Part shown: positions 22,799 to 33,000 of the stretch, piece by piece
How positions within the stretch are numbered: position 1 is the first letter of the stretch
Layout of the letters: each line of letters opens with the position of its first letter
DNA from: Flavobacteriaceae bacterium
GTDB lineage: Bacteria; Bacteroidota; Bacteroidia; Flavobacteriales; Flavobacteriaceae
NCBI GenBank assembly: GCA_026988355.1
Contig: JALSLK010000085.1
Span: 1-40,536, forward strand
Length of the DNA: 40,536 nucleotides
Direction of reading: 5' to 3'
Made by a program: the position numbers and the translations under genes
The notes under the pieces: model-generated
Databases searched by the model: none
What the model saw: the letters and a program-made list of their open reading frames with translations, nothing else
What the model was told of the DNA's origin: nothing

Positions 22799-25098
22799 TA
22801 CTTAACAACTTTAAACGAAGTCTTCAATGTTGCATTCGAATTTCCGCCAATCCAAAGATTAAAATCTCCTAGTTCCACTTCCCATTTGTTATTTGCTGTA
22901 TAGAATTGTAATAATTCAAAATCTATTGTGAAATAAATGGTTTTTGATGCTCCAATTTTTAAATGTATTTTTTCAAATCCTTTCAATTCTTTTACAGGAC
23001 GAGTTAAACTTCCACATACATCTTGTATGTATAATTGTACTACTTCTTCGCCATCAAAATTTCCTGTATTTGTAACTTCAACCGAAACGTTTATTTCTTC
23101 ATTTATAGAGATTTTGGTTTTATTTAATTTTAGATTTTTATATTCAAAAGACGTATAACTTAATCCATATCCAAAAGGGTACAAAGGCGAGCTGTCTACA
23201 TCGGTATATTTTGACCAAAATACCATAGCTGGATCTGGTAAAGGTGTTGGTCTTCCTGTTTTTTTATGACTGTAATAAATTGGTATTTGTCCTACGTGTC
23301 TAGGAAACGTCATTGGTAGTTTTCCACTCGGATTATAATCACCATATAAAACTTGTGCTATGGCATTTCCTGCTTGTGTTCCTAATTGCCACGTTTCTAC
23401 AATAGCTGGAATGTGTTCTTCGGACCAATTTATTGTTAATGGTCGTCCGTTTGTTAAAACCAAAATTATTTTTTTATTGACTTTATAAACTTCTTTTAAT
23501 AAATCTAATTGTACTCCTGGAATATCTAAATTAGTTCGACTACGGCCTTCTCCTGACTGAAAACCGTGTTCGCCTAAAACCATAATGACTACATCTGCTT
23601 TTTTAGCTATTTCTATTGCTTCTTTAAAACCACTTTTATCGGTTTTATTGATTTTTGTATCGTAATAAAAGAATGTTTTTCCGATAACCACATCTGCTCC
23701 TTTTTTATAGGTTATGGTATTGTCTTTGTATTTTTTTAAGCCTTCTAGTACAGATACTGCTGTATTGTTATCTGCTCCTATCCGCCAATTTCCTAACATG
23801 CTATCTTTATCATTTGCTAATGCTCCAATAACCGCTATATTTTGTCCTTCTTTTTTTAGTGGTAATAATTTTTGATTATTTATTGCTTCATTTTTAAGTA
23901 AAACGATGGATTTTTTTGCCATATCTAATACAGCTGCATTTATTTCTTTACTATTTACAACTTGTTTTTCTCTATCTAAATCACAGTATTTATAGGGATT
24001 ATCAAAAAGTCCTAGCTCGTATTTTACGGTTAATATTCTACGAACTGCATCGTCAATTAAGGCTTCTTTAACTTTACCTTCTTTAACTAATTCTTCTAAA
24101 TGATCTATATAAGCATAGGATTCCATATCCATATCCGATCCTGCTTTTATCGCTAATTCTCCTGCATGTTTGTTGTCTGTTGCGTATCCGTGGTGTTCCA
24201 ATTCCATAATAGAACCCCAATCTGAGACTACAAAACCCTTAAAATTCCAATCGTTTTTTAATATATCTCTTTGTAAAAATGTATCTGCCGTTGCTGGAAT
24301 TCCATTTAGTTCATTAAAAGCATTCATAAATGTTTTTACATCTGCTTTTACTGTAGCTTTAAATGGCGGCAAAATGATATTGTATAATGTTGGCATTCCG
24401 ACAGAAACGGTATTGTATTCTTTTCCTGCTTCTGGAAAACCATACGCTGCAAAATGTTTGGTACATGCTGCAATGGTGTTTACATTTGATAGATCTTCTC
24501 CTTGAAAACCTTTTACTCTTGCGTAAGCGATTTTACTTCCTAAAAAAGGGTCTTCTCCTGCACCTTCCATAACGCGTCCCCAACGTGCATCTCTTGAAAT
24601 ATCCACCATTGGTGCAAAAGTCCAATTTATACCACTTGCTGCTGCTTCTTTTGCTGCCACTTCTGCAGATTTTTTTATGGCTTTTAAGTCCCAACTTGCT
24701 GCTTCTGCTAACGGTATTGGGCTAATGGTTTTGTAACCATGAATGACATCAAAACCGATAATTAGTGGAATTCCTAAACGCGATTTTTCTACTACAATTT
24801 TTTGTACTGCTCTTACATTTTTAACGCCTTTTACATTGAGCATTGCTCCAACTAAACCTTGCTCTAAATGTGCTACTTTATTAATTGATGTAGAATCTTT
24901 TGGCGGACCTGTTACATCCCAAGAACCATTATATTGATTCATTTGTCCGATTTTTTCTTTAAGCGTCATTATAGATAATAACGAATCTACTTTTTGTGTT
25001 AGGATTAAATTTTTACTTTTTTCGGAATTGTTTTTAGAACTATTTTTACACGAACTAAAAAGAATTAAAAGAGATAATAGGATGTATATTTTCTTCAT
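22798..25098 (-). CDS. Glycoside hydrolase family 3 beta-glucosidase-like lipoprotein
   Basis: Exo-acting beta-glycosidase (BglX-like), 766 residues, lipid-anchored (LFSSC, Cys17). The GH3 N-terminal barrel carries the nucleophile Asp293 in VVSDWGS and substrate-binding KHFAAYG near 214-220. The second domain has LGEHGFQSGEGRSR with the probable acid/base Glu, and a C-terminal fibronectin III-like domain follows (VSVEVTNTGNFDGEEVVQLY). In this locus it would remove beta-linked glucose (or xylose) from oligosaccharides made by the lyase. It is transcribed towards the lipoprotein gene, separated from the upstream FG-GAP gene by 36 bp, so it likely belongs to the susC-susD transcript. Confidence 0.92.
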   Translation of the reverse strand: MKKIYILLSLLILFSSCKNSSKNNSEKSKNLILTQKVDSLLSIMTLKEKIGQMNQYNGSWDVTGPPKDSTSINKVAHLEQGLVGAMLNVKGVKNVRAVQKIVVEKSRLGIPLIIGFDVIHGYKTISPIPLAEAASWDLKAIKKSAEVAAKEAAASGINWTFAPMVDISRDARWGRVMEGAGEDPFLGSKIAYARVKGFQGEDLSNVNTIAACTKHFAAYGFPEAGKEYNTVSVGMPTLYNIILPPFKATVKADVKTFMNAFNELNGIPATADTFLQRDILKNDWNFKGFVVSDWGSIMELEHHGYATDNKHAGELAIKAGSDMDMESYAYIDHLEELVKEGKVKEALIDDAVRRILTVKYELGLFDNPYKYCDLDREKQVVNSKEINAAVLDMAKKSIVLLKNEAINNQKLLPLKKEGQNIAVIGALANDKDSMLGNWRIGADNNTAVSVLEGLKKYKDNTITYKKGADVVIGKTFFYYDTKINKTDKSGFKEAIEIAKKADVVIMVLGEHGFQSGEGRSRTNLDIPGVQLDLLKEVYKVNKKIILVLTNGRPLTINWSEEHIPAIVETWQLGTQAGNAIAQVLYGDYNPSGKLPMTFPRHVGQIPIYYSHKKTGRPTPLPDPAMVFWSKYTDVDSSPLYPFGYGLSYTSFEYKNLKLNKTKISINEEINVSVEVTNTGNFDGEEVVQLYIQDVCGSLTRPVKELKGFEKIHLKIGASKTIYFTIDFELLQFYTANNKWEVELGDFNLWIGGNSNATLKTSFKVVK

Positions 25099-25134
25099 TT
25101 ATACCATTTTATTAAAACTGTATTTGTACTTATT

Positions 25135-28100
25135 TTAATTGTTTTTTTGAAAAACTTGAAGTGCATCATCATTATTTACAACTAAAATACATTTTTTACC
25201 GTTTATTGTAATTGTTTTCATTTGCTTAACATCTTTTTCTGCTAAAAATCCTGATTTTTTTAATGTAACGGATTCAAATCCATCTTTTTTTTGTGTCATT
25301 AATAAACCTATAGAAGCATCGTTTCTAGGTGTTTCTGCTTCCGATACAAATAAATTACCTGCAATTAAAATATCTTTTTTACCATCTTTATCAAAATCGT
25401 CTGTTAGTATCGTATTTATAGATGAATATTGTGCTTCTTTTGGTAATGGTGTTTTTTTAAATGTTCCATTTCCTATATTTTCTATATATACCGATGCAAA
25501 TGTTTGTGCTTTATAATGAATTCCGTTATTCAATTTTTTTAAACTATATATGTCTTCTAAATCTGCATCTGCAAAATTCTCATAATTTTTGAATTTATTT
25601 TTTATTCCTGGCACTTGTTGAGAAGAACATTGTCTTCCTCTTACTGGATATTGTTTTTTACCTTCATAATATCCTAAAACTACGTCTAAGCTTTTATTAT
25701 TATCAAAATCATTCGCATAAATATCAAACGTTTTTTCTGGAGTTGCTTTGTATTTGTAATTTAATCCTAAGTTTCCAACTATAAAATCCATATCGCCATC
25801 GTTATCCATATCATTTTTATGAATACTATACCACCAACCTGTTGTATTTTTTAAAGATTGTTGTTTGGTTACGTTTTTAAATACTCCTTTGGTATTTTCT
25901 AAAAATGTGATTGGCATCCATTCTCCTACAACGATTAAATCTTCGTCGTTGTCTTTATCAAAATCTATGGCTATAACATCGGTTACTAATCCTAATTTAT
26001 CAAAAGTTTTTTTTGATTTTTTACTCACATCTATAAATTTGACTTCTTCTTTGGTACTTACATTTTCTAGCAAGTGGCTATTTGGTGGTTTGGGATAATA
26101 TTGTGGTAATAATCGCGATGCTATAAATAAATCCAAATCGCCATCTTTATCAAAATCAAATGGTATTACTTTTGAGCCACTTTCTAAAAATTGTGGTATT
26201 GCTGTTGTACTTTTTGTAAAATTTCCTGTACCATCATTAATGTATAATCTATCTTTATATGTTTCGGAATTTGGTATAAACTCATTTCCTCCACTCACTA
26301 CATAAAGGTCTAAATCACCATCGTTATCTGCGTCAAAAAATTGCCCATCTAAATCTTCGTAATTTTTATCTTCTTCTAAAAATTTTTGATTGGCTTCTAC
26401 AAATGTTCCTTTTTTGTTTTGTATGTAGATGATTCCTTTTTGTTTGTGTGCTCCTCCTATCCAAAAATCTTCTAATTTATCTCCATTTATATCTCCAACG
26501 GCAAGCCCTGGTCCAAATTGTGACATTTTGTGTGGTAATAATGGTTCTTTTCCGTAATCGAAATAAGAATTCTCTTCGTGTTTAAAATGAATATGTACTT
26601 TATTTGTAATCTCTGTAAATATTTTTTTCTTTTTTAAATGATTTTTTTTGAATGTATTTTTTTTTGCATTTTTATACTCTAGTATTAGTAACTGATTGGT
26701 TTTTACATTTGTTATTTTTTGTGTTTCTCCATTTGTCCATTGTACAATTAAAGAATCTAATGTCGTTATATTACCTACTCCAAAGTGTAACTCTGGCGCT
26801 ACTGAAGATTGGTATCCTCGTGTTAGCATCAATTCGGATAATTGTAATTTTTTATCTTTATAAATGGTTACTGTATTTCCTATTCCTAATGCATTTTGTT
26901 TTGTTCCTTTAAATCTGATTTTTAGATAGTTTGCTTTTTCTTTTGTATTGGTTTTATTTTCATAAAAAGAAGCTTCTAAATCTATATTATTAACTACCAA
27001 ATCTAAATCGCCATCGTTATCAAAATCTGCATAAGCTGCTCCATTTGAAAAGGTTTTATCTTCTAATCCCCAATCTTTACTTTTATTGGTAAAAGTAGCA
27101 TCGCCATTATTGTTAAACATATAATTTTCTAGTGCTTCGGATGGCATTTTTTCTAAAATTTTATAGGACTTTATTTGTTTTTTTTCGTTTTTAAAATAGT
27201 GGCTTTTTTTAAATTGATTAAAAAAATCTTTATTGTGTATGTCTCTTCTGGTTCCGTTAGAAACAAACAAATCTTTAAAGCCATCGTTATCAAAATCTGC
27301 AAAAAGTGCTGCCCAACTCCAATCGGTAGATTTTACTCCTGCAAAGGCTGCTATATTGCTAAATACTGGAAATCCTGTATTATTTATGCCTCTATTTATT
27401 TGTAAACTATTGTACATATATTGATGATGTAATCCTAATTCTATTATCTTTTGAAAATTTATTGGATCCATACTACTCATATTTTCTTTGGAGCGTTTAT
27501 GGGTTTTTGGAGACATATCTAATTGTACAATGTCTAGCAAACCATCGTTATTAAAATCTGCTATATCTGTTCCCATACCATAAAAGGATGTTTGTTTGGT
27601 TACTTCTTTACTTCTTTCGGTAAATGTTCCATCGCCATTATTAAAATAGATAAAATCTGGACTTGCGAAATCGTTAGACACATAAATATCTTTGTATCCA
27701 TCTTTATTTATGTCTGCTACGCTTAATCCGATACTTAATCCGAAGGATAATAATCCTGCTTCTTTGGTTACATCGGTAAAGGTTAAATCTCCATTGTTTT
27801 TATATAAATGACTGGATAATTCTGGGACTGCATGTTCCATCATTGCTTGGTACTGAAATGCTGGTGCTTTAAAGGATGTTATTGGATAATTGATAACATA
27901 TAGGTCTAAATCGCCATCGTTATCGTAATCAAAAAATACACTTTGTTCTGTTCTTCCTTTATCTGCCAATCCATATTTTTCTGCTTCTTCGTTAAAAATC
28001 GGAATTCCATCGCTATTATTTCCTTGATTGATTAGTAATTTATTTTTATACGATGTTTTTTTTCCTGCAATGCTTACGTAAATATCTAACAGTCCATCGT

Positions 28101-28491
28101 TATTAATATCTACAACGGTTGTTCCTGTGGACCAACTATTTTTTATTGCTGTTTTAGAAATTTTTGTAACGTCTTTAAATTTTAGATTTCCTTGATTTAA
28201 GTATAGTCTATTTTCTACCATATTTCCTGTAAAGTAGATATCTAAAAGGTTATCTTTATTAAAATCTGCTACCGAAATTCCTCCTCCCATATAAATATAT
28301 GGAAAGTTAAAATAATTCATTTCTTTGGTTTCTTCCAATTTATTATTAAAATACAAACCTGTTTCTAAAGCTGCTTTTTGTTGAAATAATTGCTTTTTAG
28401 GAATTGTTCTATTGTTAGTACATGCATATAGTAATAGCAATACTAATAATCCGTTAAATATATTTGTTTTATTTTTTGCCAAAGTATTCAT
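25135..28491 (-). CDS. Large FG-GAP/VCBS repeat lipoprotein with ASPIC/UnbV domain
   Basis: About 1118 residues from the ATG at 28489-28491, chosen because it gives a lipoprotein signal (LLLLYAC, Cys24). The chain contains many calcium-loop style FG-GAP repeats, e.g. DFNKDNLLDIYFTGN, DFDNDGDLDLVVNN, DFDKDGDLDLFIASR, and near residue 590 the ASPIC/UnbV-type segment YQSSVAPELHFGVGN. Such proteins form beta-propellers and are often encoded next to SusC/SusD pairs in marine Bacteroidota; their role (glycan binding, surface scaffolding or hydrolysis) is not settled. No catalytic residue set is recognisable. It follows susD after an 89-bp gap that holds a terminator-like hairpin, and precedes GH3 by 36 bp. 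Confidence 0.88.
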   Translation of the reverse strand: MNTLAKNKTNIFNGLLVLLLLYACTNNRTIPKKQLFQQKAALETGLYFNNKLEETKEMNYFNFPYIYMGGGISVADFNKDNLLDIYFTGNMVENRLYLNQGNLKFKDVTKISKTAIKNSWSTGTTVVDINNDGLLDIYVSIAGKKTSYKNKLLINQGNNSDGIPIFNEEAEKYGLADKGRTEQSVFFDYDNDGDLDLYVINYPITSFKAPAFQYQAMMEHAVPELSSHLYKNNGDLTFTDVTKEAGLLSFGLSIGLSVADINKDGYKDIYVSNDFASPDFIYFNNGDGTFTERSKEVTKQTSFYGMGTDIADFNNDGLLDIVQLDMSPKTHKRSKENMSSMDPINFQKIIELGLHHQYMYNSLQINRGINNTGFPVFSNIAAFAGVKSTDWSWAALFADFDNDGFKDLFVSNGTRRDIHNKDFFNQFKKSHYFKNEKKQIKSYKILEKMPSEALENYMFNNNGDATFTNKSKDWGLEDKTFSNGAAYADFDNDGDLDLVVNNIDLEASFYENKTNTKEKANYLKIRFKGTKQNALGIGNTVTIYKDKKLQLSELMLTRGYQSSVAPELHFGVGNITTLDSLIVQWTNGETQKITNVKTNQLLILEYKNAKKNTFKKNHLKKKKIFTEITNKVHIHFKHEENSYFDYGKEPLLPHKMSQFGPGLAVGDINGDKLEDFWIGGAHKQKGIIYIQNKKGTFVEANQKFLEEDKNYEDLDGQFFDADNDGDLDLYVVSGGNEFIPNSETYKDRLYINDGTGNFTKSTTAIPQFLESGSKVIPFDFDKDGDLDLFIASRLLPQYYPKPPNSHLLENVSTKEEVKFIDVSKKSKKTFDKLGLVTDVIAIDFDKDNDEDLIVVGEWMPITFLENTKGVFKNVTKQQSLKNTTGWWYSIHKNDMDNDGDMDFIVGNLGLNYKYKATPEKTFDIYANDFDNNKSLDVVLGYYEGKKQYPVRGRQCSSQQVPGIKNKFKNYENFADADLEDIYSLKKLNNGIHYKAQTFASVYIENIGNGTFKKTPLPKEAQYSSINTILTDDFDKDGKKDILIAGNLFVSEAETPRNDASIGLLMTQKKDGFESVTLKKSGFLAEKDVKQMKTITINGKKCILVVNNDDALQVFQKNN

Positions 28492-28518
28492 ATAATATAA
28501 TACGAAGTTATACATAAA

Positions 28519-28544
28519 AACTGACTTTAAAAATAAAGCCAGTT
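28519..28544 (-). terminator. Terminator/attenuator between susD and the FG-GAP gene
   Basis: On the minus strand, AACTGGCTTT pairs with AAAGTCAGTT (one G-T wobble) over a 6-base loop and is followed by a short U-rich run. It would reduce read-through from susCD into the downstream FG-GAP and GH3 genes. Confidence 0.6.
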
Positions 28545-28580
28545 CTTTTCAAATAATTATTAAGGGCACTACTAATAATA

Positions 28581-30071
28581 CTAATATCCTGTATTCTGAT
28601 CTGATGAATTAATACTTAGGTTTGTATCTATTTCTGTTTGAGGTATTGGTAATACTTCGTGTTTACCTGCTTGAAAAGCTGGTATTATACTCATCATATT
28701 CCATCGTAATAAATCTGGGAAACGAGTTTGTTCTCCTGCTAATTCAACTCTTCTTTCGTGTACTATTGCTGTAAATATTTCTGCACTAGTTGTAACTGGA
28801 TAGGTAGGATTCATGTCTGCCGATCCATATAATGGCATTGCTGCTCTTGTTCTTACTTGGTTTAATAATCCTACTGGATTTCCTCCTACTTCGTTTTCTG
28901 CTTCTGCTGCCATTAACAATACATCTGCATAACGTATTGCTCTATGGTTAATATCCGAAAGTCCGCTATAATCTGATGATACGGTATGTGATCTTTGGTA
29001 TTTTCTCCAAGTTGCTGATATTCCTACTCCTATTTGTTCTTGTGTTATTGTTCCTGAAGAGTATGCGTCTCCTGCAAAATAGAAACTTGCATGTAATCGC
29101 GGATCTCCTGCTTCAAACTCATTAACTAATTCTTCGGAAGGGTCGTTGTTATGAAATCCTCCTACTGCTCCATATTCTGCGGAACGCCATGTGGTTTCTA
29201 CATATCCATTATCTAATCCATCCCAACCTGCATATCCCCAAGGATTGCCATTGTCGTATACAAATTGTACTTCAAATACGGACTCTGAATTATTTTCATG
29301 TGCACTATCAAAATTATCAAAATATTCTGTTGTTAGTGTATATTCTCCACTATTAATCACTTTATTAAAAGCTACTTTTGCTTCTTGGTATTCTCCTCTA
29401 AACAAATGTACTTTACCTAACAATGCATAAGCTGCTCCTTTTGTTGCTCTCCCTGGCTCTTCTTCTGATTTTAGCAATAGTTTAGATCCTGCATCTGTTA
29501 AGTCACTAATAATTAATTGATATATCTCTTCTTTTGGTGTTCTTGGCAAACCGTTTGGGTCTAAATTTTCTGGTGTATATAATGGTATATCTCCGAAACG
29601 TTCTACTAATAAAAAGTAATAATAGGCTCTTAAAAATTTTGCTTCTCCTATAAATTTGTCTTTCATTTCTTGAGAAACTTCTCCTGCATCTAAAGCTGCT
29701 ATATTGTCTTGTTTATCTAATATGAAATTTGCTCTTGAAACTCCGATATACGCATTTTTCCAGTATAAAAATATATCGTTATTTGATGCTCTAAAAGTAA
29801 AGTTCTTAAATGCTAATAAATCTGGTGTACCTCTTTCTGTTTGTACATCATCTCCCATATAATCGTACATATAAAATAAATATCTTCCATACAAACCTTG
29901 TGTTTGTAATGGCGAATATGTTGCATTTACTCCTCCTTTTAATTCTTCTAAATTTGTTGGAAAAGTCGTTGTTGAAATTGCGGTAGGGTTGCTTAATTCT
30001 AAATCATTCGTTTCACACGAACTAATTAGAAATACCATAAAAATTAATATTAATATCTGTTTTTTCATCAT
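28581..30071 (-). CDS. susD: SusD/RagB-family glycan-binding outer-membrane lipoprotein
   Basis: Surface lipoprotein that caps the SusC channel and captures oligosaccharides. It is 496 residues with lipobox FLISSC (Cys19). TPR-like SusD features include KFIGEAKFLRAYYYFLLVERFGDIPL near residues 138-163, the RTPKEEIYQLIISDL segment, the C-terminal region IRYADVLLMAAEAENEVG and the late HERRVELAGEQTRFPDLLRW. It follows susC by 17 bp. The symbol denotes family membership: the ligand is not starch but presumably the rhamnose/glucuronate glycan of this locus. Confidence 0.95.
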   Translation of the reverse strand: MMKKQILILIFMVFLISSCETNDLELSNPTAISTTTFPTNLEELKGGVNATYSPLQTQGLYGRYLFYMYDYMGDDVQTERGTPDLLAFKNFTFRASNNDIFLYWKNAYIGVSRANFILDKQDNIAALDAGEVSQEMKDKFIGEAKFLRAYYYFLLVERFGDIPLYTPENLDPNGLPRTPKEEIYQLIISDLTDAGSKLLLKSEEEPGRATKGAAYALLGKVHLFRGEYQEAKVAFNKVINSGEYTLTTEYFDNFDSAHENNSESVFEVQFVYDNGNPWGYAGWDGLDNGYVETTWRSAEYGAVGGFHNNDPSEELVNEFEAGDPRLHASFYFAGDAYSSGTITQEQIGVGISATWRKYQRSHTVSSDYSGLSDINHRAIRYADVLLMAAEAENEVGGNPVGLLNQVRTRAAMPLYGSADMNPTYPVTTSAEIFTAIVHERRVELAGEQTRFPDLLRWNMMSIIPAFQAGKHEVLPIPQTEIDTNLSINSSDQNTGY

Positions 30072-30088
30072 TTAATTGTGTTAATTTA

Positions 30089-33000
30089 TTAAAATTTTAT
30101 TTGAAAACCTAGTAATAAGGATTTCGATTGTGGATACTGACCTCTATCTACTCCTATTTCACTATTTTGAGAACCTGTAATAGATGCTATTCCTAAAGAT
30201 GGACCTATTTCTGGATCGTATCCTGAATAATTGGTAATTGTAAACAAGTTTTGTGCACTTACATATACTCTAAGTTTTGAAATTGTTCCTTTTGATATAT
30301 TACTAAGCATTGTTGTTGGCATATTATATCCTATCGAAATATTTTTAAGTCTAAAATAAGATCCGTCTTCTACATAACGGTTGGATACTCTTGTATTTTG
30401 ATTTGGATCGTTTATAATTGCTCTTGGTTGTGTTGTAGATGGATTTGTAGGTGTCCATCTATCTAATACTGCTGTAGATGTATTTGTTATTTGACTTGCG
30501 CCATCTAAATAATATCTACTTGCATTAAATATATCGTTTCCTGAAACGCCTGTAAATAAAGCTGTAAAATCAAAATTCTTATAATCTGCATTTAAGGATA
30601 ATCCATAATTTACATTTGGAAATGGGTTTCCTATTACGGTTCTATCTTCATCATTAATTACACCATCGTTATTAATATCTTTAAAGCGAATATCTCCTGG
30701 TGCTGCTCCTGTTTGTGTTGCATGTGCGTCTATTTCTGCTTGTGTTTGAAAGATACCATCTGTTTCCCACCCATAAAAATGCCATAATGCTTCTCCTTCT
30801 GCTATTCTCGAAATACTTCCGCTTGCTAATACATTTGGTTTGGATCCATTAAATAATTGTTCTACATTTGGTGCAAGTTGTGTTACTTCATTATTTGTGG
30901 TACTTAAATTAAAACTTGCTGACCAATGAAATTCTCCTTCACTTTTTCTATATCCTAAATTAAATTCTAACCCATCTGTTTTCATACCTCCAATATTAAA
31001 TGGTGTATCATTTGGTACTCCTAGTGACCCTGCTGGAGGTAGAAGTACTATTAAATCATTACTTGTATTGTTATAATATTCTGCACTAAAGGTAATTTTA
31101 CTACTTAAAAAACCTAAATCTACTCCAATATTAGTCATTGCTGTTTCTTCCCATTTTAAATTTGGATTTGGTAAACTACTCGTTGCTAAACCTGAATTAT
31201 TTCCATAAAAATAATTTGGTAATAAACTAGATTCAAAAGCATAATCTCCAGCAGACCTATCGTTTCCTGCTAATCCCCAACTTGCTCTTAATTTAAAGTA
31301 ATTCATGGAAGAAGAGTCCTTTAAAAAATCTTCTTTGCTAAGAACCCATCCTGCTGCTACTGTTGGGAAATTTCCCCATCGATAATTAGCTCCAAACCTA
31401 GAGGAAGCATCTCTTCGTAACGAAACTGCAAGTAAATATTTACCAGCAAAATCGTAATTTATTCTTCCTAAATATCCAACTACATTATACTCTAATGCTT
31501 GAGCTCCACCAGATAAATTAGATGGTAAGTCTGTAATCCCAAAAGGGGTTGTACCAACACCGCTTAGTACGGTCGTTTTTCTTTTTCTTTGTTCTGCAAC
31601 TACCAATGCTTTTACATTGTGATTTTCGTTAAATGTTTTTGTATATTCTAAACTATTATTTATTGTTATGGTATTTACTCTTGCATTTGCATAACTAATT
31701 CTTGTATCGCTTTGGCTTGGATCTCCTCCTGATAATCCATAAGGTAATTCTACTTTTTTGAATTTATTATCGTAAAAATTCATTCCTAATGTAGCCTTAT
31801 ATGTTAAGTTTTTTGTGATATCTACTTTACCATAAACGGTTCCTAACAAGTTTATATTTTTATTTAGTTGCGTTTCTCTATTAAGTGTTCTTAACGGATT
31901 TCTTGTTGTATTTACATCGTCTGTAGCAGATAATTCGCTAAATCCTCCTACATTATTTGCATCGTATATTGGTAAATATGGTGCTATTTTAATCGCATTT
32001 TCTATTGGTGATACACTAAATGCCAAAATTAATGGATCTTGTTCTGCATAGGTAAGTGCTAATGTTTCTCCAAAGGTAATTCTTCCTTTTTTAAAATTAC
32101 TATTTACTCTAAATGCGTACTTATCTAATGCTGTATGTAACATGGTTCCTTCTTGTGTTAAATAATTTCCAGACAGTCTAAAGTTTGCATTTTCTGTTCC
32201 TCCTGATGCGCTTAACTCGTAGTTATTTGCAGTTCCTTGTTGAAAAATTGCATCTTGATAATCTACATTATTACTAATAAAATTTGTATTTGCGAAACGA
32301 GGTGGCAAATCTGCTCCTGGGTCATTGTTACGAATCATATCGGTTACATAAGACACATATTGTTCTGAATTTAATAAATCTATTTTTTTTGGTTTAAATC
32401 GCGTACTCAAATAGCTATTAAAACTAAATGTAGTTTTTCCATTTTTACCTGTTTTTGTTTTTACAACAATTACTCCATTTGCTCCTAACGATCCATAAGC
32501 TGCTGCTGTAGAAGCATCTTTTAACACACTTATAGATTCAATATCATCTGGACTTAATCCATCCATATTTTCGGTTACTATGCCATCAATTACATAAATT
32601 GGATTATTGTTTCCTAATGTACCTATACCTCTAATTCTAATAGTTGGTGCTGATCCTGGCGACCCATTATTTATTACCGTAACTCCTGAAGATCTTCCTT
32701 GTAATGCTTCTACTGCATTTGTTGTTGGCGCACTTACTAAATCTTTTGCACTAACTGTTGCTACTGCTCCTGTTACATTGGTTTTCTTTTGTGATCCATA
32801 CCCTACAATAACTATTTCGTTAAGGGTATCTGCATTATCTTCCATTATCATATTAACTTGGTTATTTTTCGAAATCGTAATTAATTTCGTTTTCATTCCA
32901 ATAAACGAAAATTGCAAAACATCTCCTTCTTTTGCTTTTATTGTATAATTTCCATCAAAGTCTGTTTCTGTACCTATTGTTGTACCAACTACCAATACAT

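Noticed and set aside
25135..28491. Regularly spaced repeats in DNA that could suggest a CRISPR or satellite array
   Set aside because: The periodicity comes from FG-GAP codons (Asp-Asn-Asp-Gly-Asp loops) within one open frame; there are no exact repeats with unique spacers.
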